DNA of 64,000 nucleotides, taken from assembly GCA_937912025.1 (NCBI GenBank), contig CALDOZ010000027.1:53059-117058 (forward strand), read 5' to 3'. The first letter of the stretch is position 1. Every line of letters begins with the position of its first letter. A program made the translations under genes and the position numbers. The stretch comes from an uncultured Clostridia bacterium. Its GTDB lineage: Bacteria > Bacillota > Clostridia > Christensenellales > Borkfalkiaceae. Below, in pieces: positions 50,680-59,620 of this stretch. The notes beneath the pieces are model-generated. The model ran no database searches and was not told where the DNA came from. It worked only from the letters and a program-made list of their open reading frames with translations.

Positions 50680-51820
50680 TATCGTGCTCCTTATCAAGAA
50701 TTTGTTTAATAACACTTCCTATATTTTTAGCCATATAATAAAATCCTAAGTCGTTAGGGTGGCAAGTGTCAACGAAAGCGTATTTTCTAATTTCGGCAGG
50801 AATAAGTTCGCTACCGCAAATAAAATAAACGTTTTTATCTCCGTTTTTAACGGCTGTGTCATAAGTATCTTTTATAACTTTAATGCGACGGTTAGCGGCT
50901 TTATCTGCATTTTTATCAAACCCGGTAACAGGCTCGCGCATAACGCCGTCAACTTCAATATAATCGCGGTCAACGTCTGGGCGAGAAACTAATATTATAG
51001 GCGTGGTAGGGTGTTTATCTCTTATTTTTTTATAAAGGGGATAATGAGTGTTTTGTAAATGTATATAATCTGGTGCGTTATGGTCGTAATCAATAACGAA
51101 TATTGACGGCGACAAACTTGCAAGATAATCGCTCATTACTTCTTCGCCCTTAGCGTTTCCCGAAAAACCAAGATTTAAAACGTCGGTATTTAACTGCTCG
51201 GAAATAATATTTATATACGAGTTAGAACTTGTAGTAGCGCATCCGCCTTGTGTAATTGACGAGCCGTAAAAAAGTACGGGAATTTTATGTAAATAATCGC
51301 TTCCTTTTTCAATGTAACTACCTTTTTTAACACCTATGTACACTTCAAAAAGCCCGTTATATAACGGAGTGTAAATAGTAAGGTCGTGTTCGCCGTCGCC
51401 AATATATCTCATACCTTGAAAAGTGGCTACTTTATTTCCCCTTTGATTAAAAATATCATCACCAGTAGGGCAAACCATTCCGTGATATACCCCGTTTTCT
51501 TTAATAGAAAATCCCCATTGACCTGCAACACACATATTATTCATTACGCAGTTTGCTTCAACTTCGGCACGGATAACTAAGTATGGAGAATTAGTTTTGA
51601 TTTTTATTCTACCGCCAGCACTATGGTACGATAAATTTTTAACGCCGTCACTTACGCTATCCGCTACGTTTTTTGGCATACGGCGATAAAGTTTTTCTTC
51701 TTCGCTGTAAGTTAGTCCGTAAATTGCACCGTCAATGTCACGAGCATTAATAAATTCAACTTCGTCGGCATTCATTTGTAATGCTTTAAAATTAGCATCA
51801 TATCTTTCTATATTGTTCAT
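50672..51820 (-). CDS. SGNH/GDSL-family hydrolase
   Basis: 382 residues from the ATG at 51820, chosen because AGAGG lies 5 nt before it. Residues ~1-170 form a beta-rich N-terminal domain (SPYLVIRAEVE). The SGNH hydrolase domain follows with block I FYGSSITQGG (nucleophile Ser), block II GFSGNAKG, block III DYDHNAP and block V DTCHPND (Asp-His). Such enzymes deacylate sugars or lipids. No signal peptide is seen, so it is intracellular. First gene of a two-gene unit with the acyltransferase; divergent from fucI. Confidence 0.82.
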   Translation of the reverse strand: MNNIERYDANFKALQMNADEVEFINARDIDGAIYGLTYSEEEKLYRRMPKNVADSVSDGVKNLSYHSAGGRIKIKTNSPYLVIRAEVEANCVMNNMCVAGQWGFSIKENGVYHGMVCPTGDDIFNQRGNKVATFQGMRYIGDGEHDLTIYTPLYNGLFEVYIGVKKGSYIEKGSDYLHKIPVLFYGSSITQGGCATTSSNSYINIISEQLNTDVLNLGFSGNAKGEEVMSDYLASLSPSIFVIDYDHNAPDYIHLQNTHYPLYKKIRDKHPTTPIILVSRPDVDRDYIEVDGVMREPVTGFDKNADKAANRRIKVIKDTYDTAVKNGDKNVYFICGSELIPAEIRKYAFVDTCHPNDLGFYYMAKNIGSVIKQILDKEHDNG

Positions 51821-51848
51821 AAGCACCTCTAAAAGTTTTATCTACTAA

Positions 51849-51876
51849 ATTTTAACATAAATAAAAAATATATCAA
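51849..51876 (-). promoter_or_regulatory. Promoter of the SGNH-acyltransferase unit
   Basis: Minus strand: TTGATA (51871-51876), 16-bp spacer, TAAAAT (51849-51854). Confidence 0.6.
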
Positions 51877-51994
51877 CAAGTATTTTAAAATAAGTTTGTT
51901 TTTTTTAACCTTTTTAAAATAACTTTGTTTTTGCAAAATTTTTATCACGTCTATAAAATTTCAAGAAAAGACATATTTTATATAAATATTTCCA

Positions 51995-52022
51995 TTGAAA
52001 CTTGCGTAATAGGTTGTATAAT
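51995..52022 (+). promoter_or_regulatory. Promoter of fucI
   Basis: TTGAAA (51995-52000), 16-bp spacer, TATAAT (52017-52022). Leader of ~160 nt, AT-rich, with no riboswitch I recognise. Together with the opposite promoter it fills the 51821-52187 stretch. Confidence 0.65.
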
Positions 52023-52187
52023 TGATATAACGAACTAAATACTTTCAAATCAGTTTAATTTTTTGTGTAATTATTATTGAACTTCATTATAAAAAGTTAA
52101 CATTTTACAAGTTAAAAGTTTATATCGTTATAGAAAGTGTTTTAGTTTTAGTTTAAAATTTAATTATCAAATTAAGAGGTGAAAATT

Positions 52188-53990
52188 ATGGCTAAATCAA
52201 GATATATAGGCGATTACCCAGTTATTGGTATTAGACCTACTATCGATGGTAGACGCGGACCGTTAAAAGTTCGTGAAAGTTTAGAAGTTCAAACAATGAA
52301 TATGGCTAAATCCGCCGCCAAACTCATTGAAGAAAACTGTTTTTATTCTAATGGCGAGCCTGTTAGAGTTGTTGTTGCAGACACTACCATTGGTAGAGTT
52401 GCTGAAGCGGCTGCTTGTCAAGAAAAATTCCGTAAAAACGGCGTAGACATTACTTTAACCGTTACTCCGTGTTGGTGTTACGGTAGCGAAACAATGGATA
52501 TGGACGTTAATACCATAAAAGCAGTATGGGGCTTTAACGGAACTGAAAGACCTGGCGCTGTATATCTTGCCGCTGTGCTTGCCGGTCACGCTCAAAAAGG
52601 ATTGCCAGCCTTTGGTATTTACGGTCACGACGTTCAAGACCTTGACGACACGTCTATTCCAAACGACGTTGCCGAAAAGATATTGCGTTTTGCTCGTTGC
52701 GCCGTTGCTGTTAAAACTATGCGCGGTAAATCGTATCTTCAAATAGGTTCTATTTGTATGGGTATTGCAGGCTCTATAATTAACCCTGATTTCTTTGAAG
52801 AATACCTTGGTATGCGTGTTGAGTCCGTTGACGAAGTTGAAATAATTCGCCGAATGCAAAACGGCATTTACGATGAAGCCGAATATCAAAAAGCGTTAGC
52901 ATGGGTAAAAGAGAAATGCAACGCCGACTTTGATAAAAACCCAATAGAACTTCAACGCTCACAAAATCAAAAAGAAAAAGACTGGGAATTTACTGTAAAA
53001 ATGATGTGTATAATAAAAGACCTTATGAACGGTAACGATAATCTTCCTAAAGGCGCTGAAGAAGAAGTCGTTGGACATAACGCTATCGTTGCAGGTTTTC
53101 AAGGTCAACGTCAATGGACTGATTTTTATCCTAACTGTGATTTTCCTGAAAGTTTACTTAATTCTACTTTTGATTGGAACGGCGCGCGCGAGCCATACGT
53201 TTTAGCAACGGAAAACGATACTTTAAACGGCGTTTCAATGTTGTTTGGTAAACTTTTAACTGGTAGAGCGCAAATTTTTGCCGACGTTCGTACTTATTGG
53301 TCGGGTGATGCCGTTAAACGCGTAACGGGTTATGATATTGAAGGAAAAGCAAAAGAAGCGGACGGGTTTATCCATCTTATAAATTCTGGCGCGGCGTGTG
53401 TTGACGCTTCGGGCGCTATTACCGATGATGACGGTAACGCCGTTATGAAAAAGTGGTGGGAAGTTACTGATAAAGACGCTGATAAACTTATGTCGGTAAC
53501 TACTTGGCCTTACGCCGATCTTGGTTATTTCCGTGGTGGCGGATATTCTTCACGCTTTGAAACTAAAGCCGAAATGCCCGTTACTATGATTCGTTTAAAT
53601 ATCGTTAAAGGCTTAGGCCCTGTAATGCAACTCGTTGAAGGTTGGACGGTTAATTTACCAAACAACGTTTCCGATGCGTTATGGAAACGCACCGACTACA
53701 CTTGGCCTTGCACTTGGTTTGCTCCTAGAGTTACGGGCGAAGGCGCTTTTAAATCGGCGTATACCGTTATGAATAACTGGGGCGCTAATCATGGCGCAAT
53801 TTGTTACGGTCATATAGGCGCGGATATTATTACCCTTTGCTCTATGCTTAGAATTCCTGTAAGCATGCATAACGTTAAAGAAGAAGATATTTATCGTCCT
53901 CATTGTTGGAATGCGTTTGGAATGGATAAAGAAGGTCAAGACTACCGCGCTTGCAGTACTTACGGACCTATGTATAAAGTTACAAAATAA
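52188..53990 (+). CDS. fucI: L-fucose isomerase
   Basis: 600 residues from the ATG at 52188 (AGAGGTG upstream; a GTG at 52179 would add three residues). It matches FucI along the whole length: YPVIGIRPTIDGRRGPLKVRESLE, the TVTPCWCYGSETMDMD segment, GGYSSRFETKAEMP and the C-terminal HNVKEEDIYRPHCWNAFG. FucI interconverts L-fucose and L-fuculose (also D-arabinose and D-ribulose) with Mn2+. No kinase (FucK) or aldolase (FucA) is adjacent; the gene is followed by a strong terminator. The sugar may be metabolised by an unlinked kinase or a non-phosphorylating route. Confidence 0.93.
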   Translation: MAKSRYIGDYPVIGIRPTIDGRRGPLKVRESLEVQTMNMAKSAAKLIEENCFYSNGEPVRVVVADTTIGRVAEAAACQEKFRKNGVDITLTVTPCWCYGSETMDMDVNTIKAVWGFNGTERPGAVYLAAVLAGHAQKGLPAFGIYGHDVQDLDDTSIPNDVAEKILRFARCAVAVKTMRGKSYLQIGSICMGIAGSIINPDFFEEYLGMRVESVDEVEIIRRMQNGIYDEAEYQKALAWVKEKCNADFDKNPIELQRSQNQKEKDWEFTVKMMCIIKDLMNGNDNLPKGAEEEVVGHNAIVAGFQGQRQWTDFYPNCDFPESLLNSTFDWNGAREPYVLATENDTLNGVSMLFGKLLTGRAQIFADVRTYWSGDAVKRVTGYDIEGKAKEADGFIHLINSGAACVDASGAITDDDGNAVMKKWWEVTDKDADKLMSVTTWPYADLGYFRGGGYSSRFETKAEMPVTMIRLNIVKGLGPVMQLVEGWTVNLPNNVSDALWKRTDYTWPCTWFAPRVTGEGAFKSAYTVMNNWGANHGAICYGHIGADIITLCSMLRIPVSMHNVKEEDIYRPHCWNAFGMDKEGQDYRACSTYGPMYKVTK

Positions 53991-54009
53991 AAATATCTAT
54001 GATAAACAA

Positions 54010-54038
54010 AAATCCCCGTTTTAAGACGGGGTTTTTTA
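54010..54038 (+). terminator. Terminator after fucI
   Basis: ATCCCCGT / ACGGGGTT hairpin with T-run. Confidence 0.85.
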
Positions 54039-54079
54039 ATACAAACGGAAAATGTTTTATTACTTTTTTTTAAATTTTA

Positions 54080-54108
54080 TTGCAAGGCAAGGTTTAGTGT
54101 TTTATTAT
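54080..54108 (+). promoter_or_regulatory. Promoter of the 54146 unit
   Basis: TTGCAA (54080-54085), 17-bp spacer, TATTAT (54103-54108). Confidence 0.55.
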
Positions 54109-54145
54109 ATAAATAGTAAAGGCAAAAGCCATTTAAGGAGTTATT

Positions 54146-54847
54146 ATGAAAAAAATCACTACGGTAGAAGAGGGCGTTAAAGCGTTTTTTGCCTACCACA
54201 AAAAAGAAGTGCCAAGTTATTGTATATCTCAAGGCAAAAAGTACAAGACTATAACTTTTGACGGTAAAACTGTTCCGTTATTTAGTTATGAAGAACATCC
54301 TAAAATTAGGGGATTAATGGCAAAGCGTGAAATTTTAGGCTCACCGTGCGCGTTGACCATTTATTCGGTTGATAATACCACGCTTGACGAACTTTTATTT
54401 AGAGAACTTTCAGTTGCCGAATGTTGTTTTAATAGCGAAATTTGTACCGTTACTACTTTTGTTAACGGCAACAGTTTAACCGCTTTATGTAAAACTGAAA
54501 ACGACGGAACTGTATACCTTACTTTAAACGCTGCTGATTTTGGTGATAAACACTTTAAACACGAGTATTTTACTACTGAGGGTATGATTTGTAACCGCGC
54601 TGTTGATACTGTTATAGAACAATACGGTATGAATATTTATACTAAAGACGGGTACGAGGCTATTACTGACAATCACCACGTTTTATACGGTTTAACGCCA
54701 GACGAAGTTAATGAAGTTATTTGTATTTACGGCGCTTTAACTACAAATACCGACGGGTTAGCAGATAAAGCAGAGCGTCTTTCAAAAATAGCCGACGTTG
54801 CTATTGCATCTTCAGGCAAAACTATTCGCAAAGGGGAGGACTTCTAG
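54146..54847 (+). CDS. Hypothetical protein, partner of a Gfo/Idh/MocA dehydrogenase
   Basis: A 233-residue protein with no signal peptide or membrane segment. The N-terminal part is beta/alpha (TITFDGKTVPLFSYEEHP, GSPCALTIYSVD) and the last ~60 residues look helical. I do not recognise a family. AAGGAG precedes the ATG. Its stop is 1 nt before the dehydrogenase start, with AGGGGAGGA inside its end, so the two are tightly coupled and probably act on the same substrate. Confidence 0.7.
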   Translation: MKKITTVEEGVKAFFAYHKKEVPSYCISQGKKYKTITFDGKTVPLFSYEEHPKIRGLMAKREILGSPCALTIYSVDNTTLDELLFRELSVAECCFNSEICTVTTFVNGNSLTALCKTENDGTVYLTLNAADFGDKHFKHEYFTTEGMICNRAVDTVIEQYGMNIYTKDGYEAITDNHHVLYGLTPDEVNEVICIYGALTTNTDGLADKAERLSKIADVAIASSGKTIRKGEDF

Positions 54848-54848
54848 T

Positions 54849-55934
54849 ATGGAAAGAGTAGAGCCAATTAAAATAGCGTTGCTTTCTTGTAACCACGGTC
54901 ACGCCCGCGCGTATTACGGATTAATTCACGATCCACGTTTTAAAGTTTGTTGTTTTTCAGTAGCAAAAGGTTATAAAGATAGAATTTTTATAGACCGTTT
55001 AATAAATATTCCGTGCTATGACGACGATGAAAAGATGCTTGACGAACACCCTGAAGTTGAAGCGGTAGTTATGGCGAGCGCAAACTATCTTCACCCTATG
55101 CAATTTAAACTTTGTTTAGAGCGTAACATTCACATAATGTCAATGAAAGTTCCTACTCTTGACTTGCAAGCGTATGATGAAATTTTAAAACTTAAACAAA
55201 AAAGTAAAAGTATTGTTTTAGTAGAACTTGAAATGCATTATCACGCCGAAACAGAGCGCCTTAAAGAACTTATTCACGGCGGTAAAATAGGTAACGTAAA
55301 AACGTTTATTGCAACTAACACTTCACACAATCCAATGTGGTGGCTTCCATGGCATGGTATTCCAGAAGAAAGTTACGGCAAACGCGTTCCTATTAAACCG
55401 GGAAGCAATATCTTCCGTGGTGGCGCGCTTACAGACCATCCGCATATTTTTGATATGATGCGTTATATTTTAAACGATGAAGTTAGCGAAGTTTACGCCG
55501 AAACCGCTCCTAATATGCGTAAAGCGGAAGTTGAAGATTTTGCTTTCGTTACGGGCGTTACAAAAAAAGGCACGCTTTTCTCGTTAGACCCTTCTTACTC
55601 TCGCACGGAAAACCCTGCAAAAGTTATAAGCGACGGCTGGGAACAATATCCTAAACGCGTTGAAGTTAATATGTCCGCTTACGGCGATAAAGGTTACGTT
55701 ATTGGCGACGTTTACGGCAACTGGATACATCATACCGGTTTGCCTAATCATAATTATACTTCTTTCCCTTGTGGACATCGCTATGGTAAACATAATATGA
55801 TAGATAATTTCTACAACGCAATCCGTTTTGGTGAAGAACCTGCAATTACCCTTGAATATCACCGCAAAACTATTGAAATAGTTGACGCTGCATACCGCAG
55901 TATTTACGAAGGTAAACCAATTAAACTTAATTAA
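54849..55934 (+). CDS. Gfo/Idh/MocA-family oxidoreductase
   Basis: 361 residues from the ATG at 54849 (AGGGGAGGA upstream). The N-terminal half is a Rossmann domain ending in a variant of the catalytic EKP loop, here MKVP, followed by the C-terminal alpha/beta domain with the active-site GGALTDHPHIFDMMRY. Family members oxidise sugars, sugar acids or inositols with NAD(P). The substitution in the EKP loop and the HPHIFD in place of GxHxID suggest an atypical substrate or role. Between fucI and an M55 peptidase. Confidence 0.8.
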   Translation: MERVEPIKIALLSCNHGHARAYYGLIHDPRFKVCCFSVAKGYKDRIFIDRLINIPCYDDDEKMLDEHPEVEAVVMASANYLHPMQFKLCLERNIHIMSMKVPTLDLQAYDEILKLKQKSKSIVLVELEMHYHAETERLKELIHGGKIGNVKTFIATNTSHNPMWWLPWHGIPEESYGKRVPIKPGSNIFRGGALTDHPHIFDMMRYILNDEVSEVYAETAPNMRKAEVEDFAFVTGVTKKGTLFSLDPSYSRTENPAKVISDGWEQYPKRVEVNMSAYGDKGYVIGDVYGNWIHHTGLPNHNYTSFPCGHRYGKHNMIDNFYNAIRFGEEPAITLEYHRKTIEIVDAAYRSIYEGKPIKLN

Positions 55935-55941
55935 TAATCAT

Positions 55942-55972
55942 AAAAACCGTCCAATAGGGCGGTTTTTAAATT
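55942..55972. terminator. Bidirectional terminator
   Basis: AAAAACCG-t-CC / GG-g-CGGTTTTT between convergent genes. Confidence 0.75.
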
Positions 55973-55988
55973 AAAAGGTAAAAATATA

Positions 55989-56807
55989 TTAAGTAATTAT
56001 ACTGTGTTTTAAGTCTTCAATATCGTTTACCGTACTGACAATAATATGCGCGTCTTCACCATAAGTAAAATCGCGGTTATAGTTTTGCTTTTGAATATCA
56101 ATAACTTCTTTGGCTCGTTCAGTTCTAGTATAGCGTATTTCAATATTGTTAGGTAAAGGTAGGCAAATAGGCTTAACGTTTTTTATTAAAGAAAGTTTAA
56201 CGCCGTTATAAATTTCTTGTAAAAGCGCGTCGTTATTTTTAAATATTGCTAAATTCCTGCCAGTCGCTTTTTTAGTAACAATCGTTACCGTAGACGGCGA
56301 AAATTCTTTTACTTGACTAACAAAAACATCGTCGCCACACGCAAAAAGCGGGGCAATACCGTAGGTGGACGAGATTGACGCGTCAAGTTCAAACTCACCA
56401 ACGTAATTATTGCCAATCTTGAAGTATTGTATGGTAGACGAATTGTATGTGTGGGCAAGTACTCCGTTTATACTTCCTTCTCTACTATGATACCCAATAT
56501 ATATAGCGCCCTTAAAATTATGAGTTTTGCAAAATTCAAAACGTTCGGTGCACGGCGCAACTACGTCAAGTTTTTGAGCGCGCCCGTCAATTTTAGAAAA
56601 ATCTAAATTGTTTCCGCCCCCGTGATTATCCCAAACGAAAACTTTAGTCGCTCCGCCGTCAAATAACGCGTTAATCGTGGCGTTTATTTCTAAAACGGCT
56701 TGGTTTATTGCCTTAACGTATTCGCTAGTATTTTTTGAAAGACCTGAATACGGCTCGCCAACAACGTTATTAACGCCTTCAAGGTCTACTGCTATTAAGT
56801 ACTCCAT
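55989..56807 (-). CDS. dppA: M55-family D-aminopeptidase
   Basis: 272 residues from the ATG at 56807, chosen because GCGAGGAA precedes it and the metal site then numbers as in DppA: D8-x-E10, H62, H107 and E138, with H119 as active-site residue (VDLEG, WDNHGGG, GYHSREG, AHTYNSS). M55 enzymes split D-amino-acid-containing dipeptides, such as D-Ala-D-Ala, into a decameric tube. No dipeptide transporter is beside it. It follows an HTH gene on the same strand but has its own promoter. Confidence 0.88.
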   Translation of the reverse strand: MEYLIAVDLEGVNNVVGEPYSGLSKNTSEYVKAINQAVLEINATINALFDGGATKVFVWDNHGGGNNLDFSKIDGRAQKLDVVAPCTERFEFCKTHNFKGAIYIGYHSREGSINGVLAHTYNSSTIQYFKIGNNYVGEFELDASISSTYGIAPLFACGDDVFVSQVKEFSPSTVTIVTKKATGRNLAIFKNNDALLQEIYNGVKLSLIKNVKPICLPLPNNIEIRYTRTERAKEVIDIQKQNYNRDFTYGEDAHIIVSTVNDIEDLKHSIIT

Positions 56808-56834
56808 AATTCCTCGCAAAAGTTTATTGACTAA

Positions 56835-56863
56835 ATTTTACTTTAACTAAAGAAAAAAGTCAA
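56835..56863 (-). promoter_or_regulatory. Promoter of dppA-like gene
   Basis: Minus strand: TTGACT (56858-56863), 17-bp spacer, TAAAAT (56835-56840). Confidence 0.65.
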
Positions 56864-56875
56864 TATAGCAATTAA

Positions 56876-57085
56876 TTATTTAAGACCTAAAATTTCGTCT
56901 GACGAAACGTCTAAAATTTCGCAGATGTTAGCAAACGTATCAAGCGACGGATATTTGTTAAGTCGCATATATTTGCTAACTGTAGATGGGTTAACACCAA
57001 GTTTTTGTGCCAGTTCTTTTTGAGATACGTTGCTATACGTTATAGCTTCACGCAATCTTTTTTGTATATCATCAATCCTTATCAT
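56876..57085 (-). CDS. XRE-family repressor, probably leaderless and self-regulated
   Basis: A 69-residue Cro/CI-type HTH protein (VSQKELAQKLGVNPSTVSKYMRL, NICEILDVSSDEILGLK). There is no ribosome-binding site. The ATG lies 6 nt after a TGC-TACTAT extended -10 box (57092-57097), so the mRNA may be leaderless. The 11-bp palindrome GCACATTGTGC (57098-57108) overlaps this -10's TG element, and a second copy lies in the divergent promoter, which points to autorepression and control of the gene at 57188. Confidence 0.85.
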   Translation of the reverse strand: MIRIDDIQKRLREAITYSNVSQKELAQKLGVNPSTVSKYMRLNKYPSLDTFANICEILDVSSDEILGLK

Positions 57086-57097
57086 AATTTAATAGTA

Positions 57098-57138
57098 GCA
57101 CATTGTGCCATTTACGCTTGACAAAAGGCACATTGTGC
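57098..57138. promoter_or_regulatory. Twin GCACATTGTGC operators
   Basis: Identical palindromes at 57098-57108 and 57128-57138, 30 bp apart (about three helical turns). The first overlaps the repressor gene's extended -10 and the second lies within the spacer of the divergent promoter. Confidence 0.7.
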
Positions 57139-57147
57139 AATTAAAAT
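57118..57147 (+). promoter_or_regulatory. Promoter of the 57188 gene
   Basis: TTGACA (57118-57123), 18-bp spacer, TAAAAT (57142-57147); the spacer holds an operator palindrome. Confidence 0.7.
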
Positions 57148-57187
57148 TATATGTAAAAATAATTTTAATATACAAAGGTTGGAAAGT

Positions 57188-57778
57188 ATGAATAATTTAA
57201 GTAGAATAAGTAACCAAAATAACTATCAACAAGTTGAAGTTCAAAACGAGTTTAATAATTTTTTAGATTTGTCTATATTAAAATGGGCTGAAAGCACTTA
57301 CAAAAAAATTAAACGAGAAGTTCAAAAACTAAGAAGTTGTGAGGATATAACGGTAAAAAAAGTAATTAAAAAGCATAAAGTAAGCAATTATACCGCTAAA
57401 AACGTTTTACTTGCAAATAAACTTCGCGATCTAGATATTGAACTTCGTGACGGCGGAATGAATATGTATTGGAGTGGAGAACTTAAACTTTCGTTTGTCG
57501 CTAAAACTTCGTATTATAGCAAAAATACGTTGCACTACAAAGAGTATTTTTTAGAAGTTTCATTGTCAAGCATAATTAAAAATTTCGTAGAAAAAGTAGG
57601 CTATTTATGTCGTGAAGACGGTATATCAATAAGTGTTATAGTAGACGTTTTCGACGGCTCGGGATTAAGAAAAAATTTAACTTTCGATGCGCTAGATAAA
57701 AAATTTACGTTTACTTCAGATAGTGATTTCGTTTTAAAACTAAACGGTATTTATTTAACGTATAAAATAAAACTTTAA
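57188..57778 (+). CDS. Hypothetical protein under the XRE operator
   Basis: 196 residues from the ATG at 57188. A GGTTGGAAAGT stretch precedes the ATG. The N-terminal half is basic and helical (YKKIKREVQKLRS, VKKVIKKHKVSNYTAKN), with a possible HTH. The second half is beta-rich (FLEVSLSSIIKN, SISVIVDVFD). It is not known to me. Control by the divergent XRE repressor and twin operators is strongly suggested by layout. Confidence 0.65.
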   Translation: MNNLSRISNQNNYQQVEVQNEFNNFLDLSILKWAESTYKKIKREVQKLRSCEDITVKKVIKKHKVSNYTAKNVLLANKLRDLDIELRDGGMNMYWSGELKLSFVAKTSYYSKNTLHYKEYFLEVSLSSIIKNFVEKVGYLCREDGISISVIVDVFDGSGLRKNLTFDALDKKFTFTSDSDFVLKLNGIYLTYKIKL

Positions 57779-57814
57779 AAGTAAATAAATACGCTAAAAA
57801 ATAAGAAAAAAGTA

Positions 57815-57843
57815 TTGAATAAATTGAGTATATGTGGTAAAAT
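57815..57843 (+). promoter_or_regulatory. Promoter of the membrane-protein / rhamnosidase operon
   Basis: TTGAAT (57815-57820), 17-bp spacer, TGG-TAAAAT with -10 at 57838-57843. Confidence 0.7.
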
Positions 57844-57900
57844 TTATTGTATAAAAACGTATTGTAAATTAGCAAACGACTTTTATGGTGGAGAATTTAT

Positions 57901-58794
57901 ATGAATATACAAATGTTTAATTTATGGTATTTCGTATTTATAATTATATCGGTAGGCGGATTTTTCGGACTGTATTTTTTGTTAAAGAATAAAAATAAAA
58001 CTACCGTTAAAATAGTTTTAATTTCGCTTATGGCGTTTGCGTTAATTTTACATTTTCTAAAAGGTTTATTTCCTCCGTATTCGCTCGATTATGATAGACA
58101 TTTAAGGGATTCTTGGTTTATAAATATTTGTGGAGCGAATATAGCGTTATTTCCGTTTATGCTAATTAGTAAAAACAAACACGTTAAAGACTATATGTTT
58201 TTTATAGGCGTGCTTAGTGGGTTAATTGCAATATGCTATCCTATAGATCCTATTTTAAAAGAAAATCAAGCGGCAGAGTGGATTGACGTTTTAAGATTTT
58301 ATCTTCACCACAACTTGCTTTGGTATGTCCCTCTATTAATGGTCGTACTAAAAATACATAAAATTGAATATCGCAGGGTATGGGCAACTCCCGTTATCTT
58401 TTTATGCGTAATGTTATTTATTATGCTTAATCAAGTTTTTCAAAGCGAACTCGGTTTTATAGGGCTTCGTGGGGACGATATTCACGCTATACCATACGTT
58501 AATAACTCGTTAATTTGGGGGCCTGATGGTAGCATTTCTAAACTAATTGATTGGGCTTGTCCTCAATTTTTTAAAACTATTCCTGTTGGACCTAACGCTG
58601 GCGAAACGAAGTATTGGCCGTGGTTTTGGCTTGTAGTTCCGTGCTTTGTAATACTTATACCGGTATGTTTTTTAATATCGTTAATTTTTGATTATAAACA
58701 ATTTAAAGAAGATTTTATTAGTTTAAAAACTAAAATTTTAAACTTGAAAATATTTAACAAAACTGATAAAAATATTGAAAAAACAAAATATTAA
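57901..58794 (+). CDS. Seven-helix membrane protein, YwaF/TMEM164-like
   Basis: A 297-residue protein with about seven membrane helices. It resembles the YwaF/TMEM164 group, with polar charged residues between helices 2 and 3 (LKGLFPPYSLDYDRHLRDSWF) and a later LHHNLLWYVPLL. The function of the group in bacteria is unknown. First gene of an operon with a related seven-helix protein, an alpha-rhamnosidase and an RpiB-like isomerase; 15 nt lie between it and the next gene. TGGTGGAG precedes the ATG. Confidence 0.65.
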   Translation: MNIQMFNLWYFVFIIISVGGFFGLYFLLKNKNKTTVKIVLISLMAFALILHFLKGLFPPYSLDYDRHLRDSWFINICGANIALFPFMLISKNKHVKDYMFFIGVLSGLIAICYPIDPILKENQAAEWIDVLRFYLHHNLLWYVPLLMVVLKIHKIEYRRVWATPVIFLCVMLFIMLNQVFQSELGFIGLRGDDIHAIPYVNNSLIWGPDGSISKLIDWACPQFFKTIPVGPNAGETKYWPWFWLVVPCFVILIPVCFLISLIFDYKQFKEDFISLKTKILNLKIFNKTDKNIEKTKY

Positions 58795-58809
58795 TTTGCG
58801 AGGTGCGTT

Positions 58810-59601
58810 ATGACTTTTTCTGAGTGGCTTTTTGATGATTTTAATAATCCGCCGATACAAGGACAATGGAAACTATTGCATATTCTTACAATGCTAATAT
58901 CTATTGCTTTCATTTTTGCATTTTACTATATTGTTAAGTACTCAAAAAATAAAGAAAAAACAAGAAAAATAATTCTATTTACGCTTGTAAGTTTAATATT
59001 GCTATTTGAAATTGTAAGTAGAGTGGTATATATTATAAAAAAATATTCTTTCAACTCTATTGAAATGGTAAATCATTCTCTTGTTTGGATTCTTTTACCA
59101 AAACCTTGGTGCGCTATTTCGTGCTGGGCGCTTATGGCTTCGGTATTAGTTAATAAAAAATTCTTTTATAACTACGCAAGTTTATCGGCGTTGTTATGTT
59201 CTGTAATTTTCTTTATTTATCCGGGCGTTGGTTTTAATAACGAGTATATTTTGTTTAGTAATTTGTATTCGATTGTAACGCACGCGTTGCTTTTAACAAC
59301 GTCTATTACTCTAATTACGTTAAAGTTTACCGAGTTCAAGTACGAAAACTTTTATAAACTAGCAATTTGTTTTGTTTTAACTTACGTTTACGGTATTTTA
59401 CAAATATACGTTTTACAAATTCACCACGATCCAATGTATTTTATGCCTAACGGCGATATTCAAGCAGGCATTTTACAAATAAGTTACGGATTATATTTGT
59501 TTGCGTACATATTACTTATTATTATATACGTTAACGCGTTCTATCTTATTCAAGATAAAACTACCGTTAAAAATTTCTTCAATAAAGTATTAAAAAAATA
59601 A
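58810..59601 (+). CDS. Second seven-helix membrane protein, related to the one before
   Basis: A 263-residue protein with seven predicted helices of similar order and length to the upstream protein (GQWKLLHILTMLISIAFIF, CAISCWALMASVLV, IVTHALLLTTSITLITLKF). It looks like a paralogue or heteromeric partner of the YwaF/TMEM164-like protein. GCGAGGTG precedes the ATG. An operon with a rhamnosidase suggests sugar uptake, sensing or lipid-linked glycan handling; none of these is proven. Confidence 0.6.
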   Translation: MTFSEWLFDDFNNPPIQGQWKLLHILTMLISIAFIFAFYYIVKYSKNKEKTRKIILFTLVSLILLFEIVSRVVYIIKKYSFNSIEMVNHSLVWILLPKPWCAISCWALMASVLVNKKFFYNYASLSALLCSVIFFIYPGVGFNNEYILFSNLYSIVTHALLLTTSITLITLKFTEFKYENFYKLAICFVLTYVYGILQIYVLQIHHDPMYFMPNGDIQAGILQISYGLYLFAYILLIIIYVNAFYLIQDKTTVKNFFNKVLKK

Positions 59602-59620
59602 AACTAAGGTGTGCGGTGAT

